NCBI RefSeq assembly: GCF_902167145.1
Contig: NC_050101.1
Location: 116,713,789-116,777,788, forward strand
Origin: Zea mays
Lineage: Eukaryota; Streptophyta; Magnoliopsida; Poales; Poaceae
Reading direction: 5' to 3'
Length of the DNA: 64,000 bases
The translations under genes were made by a program, and so were the position numbers. This document shows, one piece after another, positions 10,883 through 21,377 of the stretch; position 1 is the first letter of the stretch, and each line of letters begins with the position of its first letter. The notes beneath the pieces are model-generated. The model made no database searches, was not told the DNA's origin, and saw nothing but the letters and a program-made list of their open reading frames with translations.

Positions 10883-10958
10883 TGAAAGGGAAATGACTTT
10901 AACCATTTTCTCTAAATTAACTTTGGTACTTGATGACCATCAAAACTTTATGAACTAA
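10883..10958 (+). repeat. Solo LTR Z, segment 1 (U3 start)
   Basis: Contains the sirevirus LTR start TGAAAGGGAAAT and ends in ACTAA, the TSD of element A. Confidence 0.85.
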
Positions 10959-12153
10959 TGAAAGGGAAATAGGGTCAAACCTTTTCCTATAAATGATTTT
11001 GGTGGTTGAATGCCCAACACAAATATTGGACTAACTAGTTTGCTCTAGATTATGTATTCTACAGGTGCATAAAGGCTCAACACAAACCAATAAAAAGATC
11101 AAGTTAGGGTTCAAAAGAAAGGAGCAAAAGAAACCGAAGAGAACTCTGGTCTGGCGCACCGGACTGTCCGGTGTGTCACCAGACAGTGTCCGGTGCACCA
11201 GGGGTCGTACAGTCAGAACTCTTCACCTTCGGGTTTCTCAAGCGCTGCTCCGCTATAATTCACCGGACTATCCGGTGTGCCACCGAACTGTCTGGTGCAC
11301 CAAGCGGAGCCACGACTAATAGCGCAACGGTCATATGCAAAAGTGTGAATAGTGCGTGAACAGTGCGCGCAGAAGTCAGAGCAGGCATCAGAGGCGCACT
11401 GGACAGTGAACAGGACCTGTCCGGTGCGGCACCAGACTGTCCGATGCGACATGAAGTTAGCGCTCCAACGATTGAAACCGTCAGAACCCTAACGGTTGGG
11501 TGACGTGGCTGGCGCACCAGACAGTGTCTGGTGCACCCATCGACAGACAGCCTCCCCAATGACTATGTGGTGGTTGAGGGCTATAAATACCCCCAACCAC
11601 CACCACTCCAACTATCCAAGGTTTTTAGACATCTCATTCAATACAAGAGCTAGTGCAATCAATACAAGACACAATTCAATAGAATCAAAGCCTCTCCAAG
11701 TCTCAAATCCACTCCAAACAATTAGTGACTAGAGAGAGAGTTTTGCTCGTGTTCTTTGAGCTCTTGTTCTTGGATCGCTTTCTTCTTCCTCATTCTTGTT
11801 CTTCAAGCACTTGTAATCAAAGCAAGAGACACCAATTGTGTGGTGGTTCTTGTGGGGTCTAAGTGACCCAATTGATTAAGGAGAAAGCTCACTCGATCTA
11901 TGTGACCATTTGAGAGAGGGAAAGGATTGAAAGAGACCCGGTCTTTGTGACCACCTCAACGGGGAGTAGGTTTTCAGGAACCGAACCTAGGTAAAACAAA
12001 TCACCATGTCATCCGCTTTATTTCTTGGTTGATTTGTTTTTCGCCCTCTCTTTCAGACTCGGTTTTAATTCTAACGCTAACCCTAGCTTGTAGTTTGTCT
12101 TTTAAGTTATAAATTTCAGATTTCGCCTATCCACCCCCTCTAGGCGACTTTCA
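10959..12153 (+). repeat. 5' LTR of element A
   Basis: 1195 bp, TGAAAGGGAA...GGCGACTTTCA. Palindromes of the CACCGGACTGTCCGGTG type, several mutated, fill 11156-11545 in U3. TATA box TATAAAT is at 11582-11588. The U5 end is CCCCCTCTAGGCGACTTTCA. It is shorter than the 3' copy (1276 bp), mostly because it has fewer palindrome units. Confidence 0.92.
11582..11588 (+). promoter_or_regulatory. TATA box of LTR A, downstream of the palindrome cluster
   Basis: TATAAAT in the context GGCTATAAATACCCCC. The same GGCTATAAA(T/A) context recurs in LTRs Z (37649), B (18734, 29758), D (20468, 25435), E (38342, 52665) and A 3' (36574), always a short way past the last palindrome. Confidence 0.7.
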
Positions 12154-12155
12154 AT

Positions 12156-12169
12156 TGGTATCAGAGCCC
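12156..12169 (+). other. Primer-binding site of element A
   Basis: TGGTATCAGAGCCC two bases after the LTR, complementary to the 3' end of initiator methionine tRNA as in other plant copia elements. Confidence 0.88.
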
Positions 12170-12201
12170 GGTGCTTCATTAGAGTCTAACAACTCGAAGT
12201 G

Positions 12202-13381
12202 ATGTCGGGAGATCACGCCAAGAAGGAGATGGAAACCGGCGAGAAGGCCACAAGCCACGGGAAGGCTCCAACAAAGGAGTCTGGCAACAAGCTAAAGGAG
12301 GGATCACCTCCTCACAAGTCGCATCGGAGTGGCGACAAGAAAAAGAAGATGAAGAAGGTGGTCTACTACGAGACCGATTCATCATCGCCTTCTACATCCG
12401 GCTCTGATGCGCCATCCATCACTTCTAAGCGCCATGAGCGCAATAAGTTTAGTAAGATCCCCCTACGCTATCCTTGCATTTCTAAACGCACTCCTTTACT
12501 TTCCGTCCCACTAGGCAAACCACCAGTTTTGATGGTGAAGATTATTGTATGTGGAGTGATAAAATGATGCATCACCTAACCTCACTCCACTCTAGCATAT
12601 GGGACATTGTTGAGTTTGGAGCGCAGGTACCATCCGTGGGGGATGAAGGCTACGACTCGGATGAGGTCGCCCAAATTCGGCACTTCAACTCCCAAGCCAC
12701 TACTATACTCCTCGCCTCTCTATGTCGAGAGGAGTATAATAAGGTGCAAGGGTTGAAGAGCGCCAAGGAAATTTGGGACATGCTCAAGACCGCGCACGAA
12801 GGGGATGAGGTGACCAAGATCACCAAGCGGGAGACGATCTAGGGGGAGCTTGGTCGATTCATCCTCAACCAAGGAGAGGAGCCCCAAGCCATGTACAACC
12901 GGCTCAAGACCTTGGTTAACCAAGTGCGCAACCTCGAGACCACCAAATGGGATGACCATGAAATGGTCAAGGTTATTCTTAGATCACTCGTATTTCATAA
13001 TCCTACTCAAGTTTAATTAATACATGGTGATCATAGATATAAGCTAATGTCTCCCGAGGAAGTGATAGGAAAGTTTGTGAGCTTTGAGTTGATGATCAAA
13101 GGCTCCAAACAAATCGTCGAGCAAGGCGGCACCTCCACACCCGAGGTGCAACCCGTTGCTTTCAAAGCAACGAAAGAAAAGAAAGAAGAGTCTACATCAA
13201 GTAGGCTCCCCATCGACGCCTCCAAGCTCGACAACGAGGAAATGACGCTCATCATCAAGAGGTTCCGCCAAATCCTCAAGCAAAGGAGGGGGAAGGATTA
13301 CAAACCCCGCTCCAAGAAAGTATGCTACAAATATGGTAAGCCCGGTCATTTTATCGCTAAATGCCCTATGTCTAGTGATAG
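12202..13381 (+). pseudogene. gag: Gag of element A, N-terminal part, broken
   Basis: The start is the ATG at 12202 (MSGDHAKKEM), matching the gag of element E. A basic/Ser-rich N-terminal region is followed by the copia gag core (HFNSQATTILLASLC, then IWDMLKTAHEGDEVTKI). Breaks relative to E are a one-base loss near 12527, a TAG at 12840-12842 and a TAA at 13014-13016. The zinc knuckle near 13323-13364 reads CYKYGKPGHFIAKC, so the second Cys is Tyr and zinc binding should be lost. Element B interrupts the ORF at 13381. Confidence 0.88.
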
Positions 13382-13939
13382 TGAAAGGGAAATGTGCCCT
13401 TGGGCCATTTCTATAATGTTTTGGTGATTAAATGTCCAACACGATTGATTAAGTTCTTATGTGCTAAACAAAGAGAGAAATACAAATCATATTACAAGGT
13501 ATGTTTCTAGACTTAGTACATTATTTTTGAATACTAATGTGTTTGTCTAAGTACTAGAAACAGTGCCAAGAAAAGGAGTTTGCAATTGAAGAAGTGATGG
13601 TTGTGTACAGCCAACTCCAGCTCGGCCTGGCACACCAGACTGTCCGGTGGTGCACCGGACAGTGTCCGGTGCCCTAGGCTGGTCGACGGTGAACTAGCCG
13701 CTCTCGAGAAACGACGGAGTTGTACGGCTATAATTCACCGGACTGTCCGGTGGTGCACCAGACTGTCCGGTGAGTCATCCATGACGAACTCGTCGCTCTC
13801 GGGAAAAGAGAAAGGCGACGTGGCTATAATTCACCGGACTGTCCAATGGTGCACCGGACTGTCCGATGGTGCACCGGACTGTCCGGTGAGCCAACGGCGC
13901 TAGCGCCAACGATTGTCCGCGCAATCAAGGCACGACACG
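13382..13939 (+). repeat. 5' LTR of element B, segment 1
   Basis: Matches the start of the 3' LTR at 29020. Palindromes lie at 13627-13885, with more copies than in the same part of the 3' LTR. It ends with ACACG, the TSD of insertion C. Confidence 0.9.
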
Positions 13940-16900
13940 TGTGACAGAACCTCCCAAGTCATTAGGCCCACCTACAGTTGTCCTTATCCATCGGACCTCG
14001 GACAACCCTACAGGTGCACCTGATCACTTGACAAGTTCGATATCTGAATTCTTTACCTTGCCCAAGAGCGTTTCACCCGTCACGCAGACATTACAACACA
14101 TCGGAGGTACGAAAATGAGGAAGCAGTTACAATAACTTACTTTATTTTAAAGTAAGAAAGAGTATAATTATTACAGACCAAAGTAAATATAGGAGTGCTG
14201 AAGTAATATTATTACATAACCTGGGAGGCAAAAACCCCTCTCGATAAATAGTAAAAAGTTTTTCTTAACGGAGGACACTTCCTCCCGCAGCTTCAGTCTT
14301 GATTTTCTTCTTTAGGCACCACCTTGGAACAGAAGCAACAAAAGTTTGTTGCTTCTTCACCTAAAACAACATGGGACAAAGCCCTGAGTACGAAGTGTAC
14401 TTTCGCAAGTCTTACCCGTCAAAACAAAAGTCTCTCAAGGATATGCTAGCCTTTGGGAATCAAGGTATGGCTTATCAATAATCAAAGACTCTGTTTGCAG
14501 AAATGCTTACTAATAGTGGATCCTTAAAAGTCTAGTTTTATTAGCAAGTTAAGTCATTACCTTAGTTCTAGAGTTCTTTCTACCCTAGTTCAATCACTTG
14601 ACCTATACTTGCTATGTGTAAGTCAGTGACCAAGTCTTCATGTCCGCGAAGTTACGGCGATCTGAATCGATTATACTCAGCTGAGGATCTCAAATCACAC
14701 GACATATGTAGCACTTAACCCTTGCATATGTCAACTCGCCACCGGGGTTCTTAAGACCAGATCAGGTTCACGCCAACCGAGAGCACAGATACACCACCGT
14801 CTAGCCTCTTGCCACGGAGGGTACACACTACTCTCGCCATCTCTCCACTCCCATTGCGTGTTATCTTATTCTAGTATTAGTCTGCCCGAGGCAAAGCTTA
14901 CCCATGATGAGGCATGTGACCAGTTAAAGGGTTCTTGGTCAGCAAGCCTACATCGAGAAGGTCCTTAATCGACTCAGACAGAGACACTACACCGAGACTC
15001 TCTTCTCGTGCAAGTCACCCGCCCGGTCTCAGCTTTATCATTTCAAACCCAAAGTTTGGTACCTGGCAGAGGTACATCTTTTCCGACGTTGAACCCATCA
15101 TGGCCATGATGGATCCACCATCAAGTTTTATTTTTCAAAATATCCCACCCACTTTAAAGCATCATCTTTTGTCAAAACAAAACATTTTGTTTTTCTAGAG
15201 CAAAGCTAAGCATAAGAAAAACCTTTTTGTAAAACAGGGGATTAAGGAGAAGTAATCAAATCCAAGGAAGGAAATGCAGCAACTGGTTTAGCACACAACT
15301 CATATCACCTAATGCATCAAGTAAGTGAGAAAGATTTTAAAATAGCAAGGAGGTGGCAAATACACCGGGGCTTGCCTTGTGTGATAGGTGAATCAGGCTC
15401 TGTTCCACAGATATCAAAGTAAAAGCAGTTTCCTGCCTGAGGTTCTTCAGGTGGTGGTGGTGTAGTCCTCGCTTCTTCAACTTCTATTTCCTCCTCGTTT
15501 TCTAGATATAGCCATATATAATCATGAATGCTCATGTAATGCTCATGAAAATGCAAAGATAATAAAAGTATATTATCTAATGTCTTGAATATAACTTTCC
15601 TTCACGGATCTCTTGGAAACTAGGGTTTTTGGAGTCTATAGTGAAGTTCATAGGGCAGGGGGTTAGGGTTTTGGGTTCTAAGTACCAAACATGGTTCAAA
15701 TCATACCAAATTTTACCCAAGGCTTCTAAATAATATTTAAAGCCTATCTAAAAAGTTTGGTGATTTTTGGGTTTATTAATTACTCTCTAAAATTCCAGAA
15801 GTATGGATTTTGGCTATTTTAAATACCCAATAATTCTCTATTTGAACTAAAAATCATGAAACTATTTTTGTTAAATACTATGGAAAATTAGTAATTTAGC
15901 AAAATTGGTCGTATATTTTTATTATTTTTCTCGAATTCTTTATGGATTTCTAAACTTTCTCAGAAAAAGAAAAAGGAAAAGCTTTCAATAGTATTGGGCC
16001 GTCATCAGCTATTCGCCCCAGACCTATACAGAATACAGATGCGCACGCGACCATGTCGTTACATTTTCGCAAAGACCCTTGCTAGTTTGAATATCTGAAA
16101 CGAAGTCCTCATCTGACTTTAACGTGTCACTGACACATTACACCTTGCCCCTTCCAAGTTCTTTGTCTTTCAAAACTAGATCCCTGACCTCAGTCGACGG
16201 CGCGGATGAATTTTCCCCATCGAACTACGGCGGAGGAGAGCTCGGGTAGCCATTGGATAGTGACCGGATCAAACCTTAACCTAACCCGCGCAGTTTTGGG
16301 CATGAATTTGGCTTATAAACATACAAAGCGGCCAGACCGCATTCACGGCGTAACTCTAGCTCCGCGGTCCTAGCTCGGCCGATTTGAGTACCGGACCCAT
16401 CAAATTAAGGGCACAGGGGGCACGAGTGAGACACGGGCAGCACGACGCTCACAGCAATTGACACCGGATTAGTAAGGTTCTGGTGGGTCGACACCAGGGC
16501 AGTCCATATGTTGTCGAGCTCGTGTTCCGTCCAAGCTAAGACTGTAAAGATCAAACGGACCTCTGGTTGAGCTTCACCAGCTTATAAGGATGCTAGAACA
16601 TAAACTTGTAGGGGTTAAGCCATACCACAATCGCCTGGCCACGTGAAGTCGATGTGTGGGCGGGGTGATCACCAGACACACGCGGTGGCTAGATCAGTGG
16701 AACTGGACATGTCCAGAATATGGTTTTGGGGAAGCAGTACTGCTAATGGAAGCTACTCACTGTGGTTAATGGTCGAAGCACGGATCACTGAACTGGCTCC
16801 TCCTTCTTTCCTCCCCCCGGTTGCTCTTTATATAGCCAGTGAAAAGATCAAGGGGGGCTGGATTTTTAAACTGACAGCAAGGACAACTATGAGCAGGAGG

Positions 16901-18508
16901 GGTAGTCATGGCTCACACAGGAAGATCCACGCAGGTTCACAGAGCATGGTCATGCAAGGTGAAGTTTATCTAGGGCAAAAGAGAGGGGTAAGGATAGGAG
17001 CGCACTGTAGCAGATATTTCTACTGATGATAATTCAGAGATGTGCATAAATCTGAATATCTTTGCTCTCCCTCATCTCTACTGTACCCCATGCCAAAGTA
17101 GGACATGGCAAGGAGGAAAAAGATCAAAGTCAGATATTTCTGTTCTTTTTGGATCTACAATTCTTGACTGACTCACTCATCTTCAGCTAGCCATTTCTCT
17201 TAATTTCTGAGTAAGACAGATTAATCACTGTTAATAGAACTTGTTTATTAGCCCAAGGTCTACTAAATCTCTACAGATTTCATAGACCCAAACCTCCTAG
17301 ATTACAAGTTATAACATCCAAAAATTGGCTGCAAAATCTGGTTACCATTTCATTTTGCCTGAACCTTAATCTTCAGTCTTGTTCAGTTGACCCTCCCCTT
17401 TCGACAGAGGCCTTTTTGGGCGCCTATATCTTCCAAGTTTACATAATGTCAAGCCAGGGTCCCTTAATAAACTTTGTTCATGGATACTACCTCTCCCACT
17501 TTGCTCTAGACATTCTGGCACAAAGCTACATAGAACAGCCTTTACAAGTCCTCAAAGTGGAGCAGACAGGCAAAAATTCAGAACCGGGTGGTCTGATTGA
17601 CAGTCAGAAATCAGCAGCCTGACAGCCTGACTTTGAGCAGCAATAACTTTAATACTTGTACAGGATCAAGTCTACTTGTCTTAGGAACACTTAATCATCT
17701 TCTAAAGGTCTCTAATTTATCTACACAACTCGCAACCTTTATCCCTCTAAATTGGTCACAAAAAGACTCCAAACCTAGCTTGATACACTGCCTTATAGGT
17801 TTCAGATTACTGTGTTCAGTCTAAAAATTCAGAGTTCTGTTAGCTCTGTTTTGGGGTATGTTTTCATGAGATTTCATAGGGTTTTAGAGTTGGGTTTCTC
17901 AATTGAACTTATACCCCTATAGTAGCTCTACCATTTTGGTGTACTAATCTAGGACAGAATCCTCATGAGTAAAGAGATATACAGCTCCAAAGATGGTCCC
18001 AATCTACTAGAATTCAGACTTGGTTACATGGCTTTCATGTGTCTTTTTACAAAAAGGTCCAAATCCCACTATTCAACTTGTAGACCCTTCAATATGAAAG
18101 ATAGTGGGTTTGAGGTGCTCTTTTACTTTGGTATTTGTACTTTGGTCCAAAAATGTACAAAATTTGCATATAACCCCTAGGGTTTCAGTCTAGGGTTTTC
18201 CAGGGTCTATTTAGGGTTTTTGGCACTTCTAGAGTTTGGAGGCTATCAATTCCTATCAGAGTTGCTATCTTATGACCATGTCTAATAAGTTTTGTGAATT
18301 TAACTCATTTGAGCTGTGTTTACTCTTCTAAGCCTAGTTTAGGGTTAAGTACTGTACGCTAGGGTTTCACTTATGATATGTCATATCAACACCACTTGTT
18401 TGAAATTTTTGCCTAGTGAATGCATTCTAAGTGTAACAAGCACATGATATGCTAATGCACATGATGTTATGCTCAAGTTTTAGTGGCAGTAACACTAGGG
18501 GTGTTACA
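13940..18508 (-). mobile_element. Element C: 4.57-kb solo LTR, probably Ty3/gypsy (Tekay/Del-like)
   Basis: Flanked by the 5-bp TSD ACACG (13935-13939 and 18509-18513). On the minus strand it starts TGTAACACCCCTAGTG and ends GGTTCTGTCACA, a TG...CA LTR. No ORF above 130 codons, no PBS and no internal repeat of the ends are seen, so it is one LTR and not a whole element. A TATA box (TATATAAAG) lies at 16826-16834 on the minus strand, giving a U3 of about 1.7 kb and an R-U5 of about 2.9 kb. Very long LTRs are typical of the Tekay/Del chromovirus group in grasses. The family is an inference from length and the TGTAACACC start. Confidence 0.75.
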
Positions 18509-18513
18509 ACACG

Positions 18514-18826
18514 TGGCCCGCTCCAATGGTTGGCTGGGTGCACCGGACTGTCCGGTGTGCACCGGACTGTGTCCGGTGCGCCAACCAGCCCCGAGGAGCA
18601 ACGAATGGATGTGCCCGATATGGAAAGAGATCGCGCACCGAACAAGCTACAGTGGCTGTCCGGTGCGCCACTCGACAGAAGGCAAGGATAGCCTTCCTTG
18701 TTGATCTCCAACGGCTCCTAGCTACCTTGGGGCTATAAAAGGGACCCCTAGGCGCATGGATCAGCACACCCAAGCATTCTCCAAGCATACTAAGACATCC
18801 AGACTCCGCCTCCACGCATTTGATTC
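18514..18826 (+). repeat. 5' LTR of element B, segment 2, truncated
   Basis: Continues the LTR from GTGGCCCGCTCC, with palindromes at 18538-18660 and TATAAAA at 18734-18740. It stops at TTTGATTCA, after which the 3' LTR continues for about 500 bp more. The junction to pol shares TCA with both parents, so a short-homology deletion is likely. Confidence 0.85.
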
Positions 18827-19908
18827 AAAGGTTTGGGAAAGATAGCCATCACAAGCGAGCACTCCATTTGAAATGTATTCTTAGTACAGTCGCTAGGATA
18901 CAACCTTCTGTCTGTAAGTCAATTGTGCCACATGGGTTACAATTGTTTGTTTACAAATGTTGATGTATCTGTCTTTAGAAGGAGTGATGGTTCATTAGCG
19001 TTTAAGGGTGTATTAGACGACAAGCTCTATTTAGTTGACTTTTCGAAAGAGAATGCCAGTCTAGATGCATGCTTAATTGCTAAGACTAATATGGGCTAGC
19101 TGTGGCATCGCCATCTAGCACAGGTTGGGATGAAGAACCTTCATAAGCTTTTAAAGGGAGATCATGTGTTAGGACTAACCGATGTCTGTTTTGAGAAAGA
19201 CAAACCTTATGCAACATGTCAGGCAGGAAAACAAGTGGGAAGCACTCATCACAGTAAGAACGTGATGACAACATCAAGACCATTGGAGCTTCTTCACATG
19301 GATCTCTCCGGACCCGTTGCCTACCTTAGCATCGGGGGAAGTAAGTATGGTCTTGTAATTATTGATGATTTTCCCGCTTCACTTGGGTGTTCTTTTTGTA
19401 GGATAAGTCAGAAACCCAAGGGACCCTAAAGCGCTTCTTAAGGAGAGCTCAAAATGAATTTGAGCTAAAGGTGAAGAAGATAAGGAGCGACAATGGGTCT
19501 GAGTTCAAGAATCTATAAGTTGAAGAGTTTCTTGAGGAGGAAGGCATCAAGCACGAGTTCTCCGCTCCCTATACACCATAGCAAAATGGTGTGGTAGAGA
19601 GGAAGAATAGGACGCTAATCGATATGGCGAGAATGATGCTTGGAGAGTTCAAGACGCCCGAGCAGTTTTGGTCGAAAGCTGTGAACACAGCCTGCCACGC
19701 CATAAATCGGCTCTATCTGCATCATCTCCTCAAGAAGACCTCCTACGAACTCCTTACCGGTAACAAACCCAATGTCTCTTACTTTTGTGTATTTGGGAGC
19801 AAATGCTACATTCTGGTGAAGAAAGGTAGACATTCTAAATTTGCTCCCAAGGCAGTAGAGGGGGTTTTACTGGGGTATGACTCAAATACAAAGGCGTATA
19901 TTGTCTTC
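18827..19908 (+). pseudogene. pol: Pol of element B, late protease to integrase, broken
   Basis: The reading starts after the protease active site (GLGKIAITSEHSI) and runs through the GAG-pre-integrase zinc region (LWHRHLAQVGMKNL, then a CxxC that reads YATCQAGKQ, so its first Cys is lost). It continues into the integrase core with LELLHMDLSGP, IRSDNGSEF and GVVERKN, so the D-D-E residues are visible. Stops include TAG after NMG at 19097-19099, TAA within the core at 19516-19518 and TAG before QNGVVE at 19579-19581, with a frameshift near 19370. Element D interrupts it at 19908. Confidence 0.85.
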
Positions 19909-21297
19909 TGTAAGGAAAATGGACCCCGGCCATTTGGCTAATTGAGTTTTGGTGTTTGATGATTAACACAACCTGTGGACTAATATGTTTGCCAGTGTTT
20001 ATAATTATAGTTCACAGGATGCAAAGAGAATTGGACCAAGGCAATGAGGATGCAACACCTCAAAAGAAGACATAAAAAGATGCATAGAAGTCCAATACTC
20101 AAGAACAAAAGAAGCCCGAAGAAATCAGCAAAGAAATCCAAGATAAGGGCTGTCAGCCAGCGCCTGGTGGTGCACCGGACATTGATGTCCGGTGTGGCAC
20201 CGGACAGTCTGCGCAGAGAGGCCACAAACAGGCGCTCTCTGGCTGTAGCACCGGACTGTCCGGTGTGCACCGGACTGTCCGGTGTGCCACGGGCAGACGA
20301 CAATGGTCGGATCCAACGGTCGACTGCTACAGGCGCCAACGGTCGGCTTACGTGGCATGCACCGGACACTGCACAGTAGATGTCCGGTGGTGCACCGGAC
20401 TGTCCGGTGCACCCGACAATAGAAAGCTGCTGCTTTCTGTCCAACGGCTAGTTTGGGGTGTGGAGGCTATAAATACCACCCCAACCGGCCATTCTCAAGT
20501 GTGAGAGCCCAAGCAACATACCAAGACACATAGTGCATATTTCCAAGAGCTCAAACACCCAAGTGCTTAATAGAATCACTCAGTGATTAGCGTAGGTGCT
20601 TTGCGAAGTGCTTAGGTTAGTTAGACCGCTTTAGCGCTTGCTCTAGGTGAACCCTAGTTAGTTGAGTGAGTTTTGTAAAACCACACAACCCCTCGGCTCT
20701 TGCGTGAGTCGTTGTAATTGTACCGAGTGGGGCGAGAGTCTTGCGAGACCGTGACAACCGCGTTTGTGTCACGGCCGCCACCATGTACCGGAGGGAACGA
20801 GGCCCGCGGCGTTTCGACCGGAAGCTTGATAGTGGAGACGGCGGGGAGCGTCCGAGAGGAGCCGGAAGCGGAGCACCACTTGCGCGTGGAGAAGGCCCGC
20901 GGCTCTCTACGGAGTTACTCGACCGTGGTGCTTGGCCCTCGCGTGGGCTTCCCTTTGCGTAGGGGCACCAACGAGGATTAGTCGGGACCTTGCGCGGTTC
21001 CGGATACCTCGCTAAAAATACCGGCGTCATCCACGAGAGTTTGCTTCTCTACTTAGCTCTTTACATTCCGCATTTATATTAAGCATTTAAGTTTCAATCT
21101 TGTAGTCATACTCATTTAGTGTAGATTGAAACTTAGCCTTTGCGGTAGAGATAGCAACACTTAGACAAAACCTAGTTTGCACATTCTAGTTTTGATTATT
21201 TACATAGGTTTTGCTCTAGGGATTTAATTGTGGCCTAGTTTAGTAAAAGTTTTAGAAGTCCTAATTCACCCCCCTTAGGCGTCACCCGTTTCCTACA
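19909..21297 (+). repeat. 5' LTR of element D
   Basis: 1389 bp, TGTAAGGAAAATGG...CGTTTCCTACA. Palindromes lie at 20173-20410 and TATAAAT at 20468-20474. The start TGTAAGG differs from the TGAAAGG of A, B, E and Z, so D belongs to another family. Confidence 0.93.
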
Positions 21298-21299
21298 AG

Positions 21300-21312
21300 T
21301 GGTATCAGAGCC
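21300..21312 (+). other. Primer-binding site of element D
   Basis: TGGTATCAGAGCC two bases after the LTR, complementary to initiator methionine tRNA. Confidence 0.9.
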
Positions 21313-21377
21313 GGTTTGGCTCATTTGAAACGCTTTAGCTTCACCGCTAAAAGAGCCGACGCTTTTTATAGGAAGGG

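Noticed and set aside
11156..11545. Regular short palindromes could be taken for a CRISPR array or tandem repeat array
   Set aside because: They have no constant spacer, occur in LTRs of a plant genome and recur in every sirevirus copy; they are LTR palindromes.
12156..12169. TGGTATCAGAGC as part of a tRNA gene
   Set aside because: Only the tRNA-complementary end is present, directly after LTRs; it is a primer-binding site. No tRNA gene was found in the window.
13940..18508. Insertion C as a complete retrotransposon
   Set aside because: No PBS, no polyprotein ORF and no second copy of its ends; a solo LTR explains it better.
20617..21030. 137-codon minus-strand ORF, present again at 25584-25997
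   Set aside because: It is repeated because both are LTR copies of element D. No domain is visible and it lies antisense in R-U5; conservation is explained by LTR duplication.
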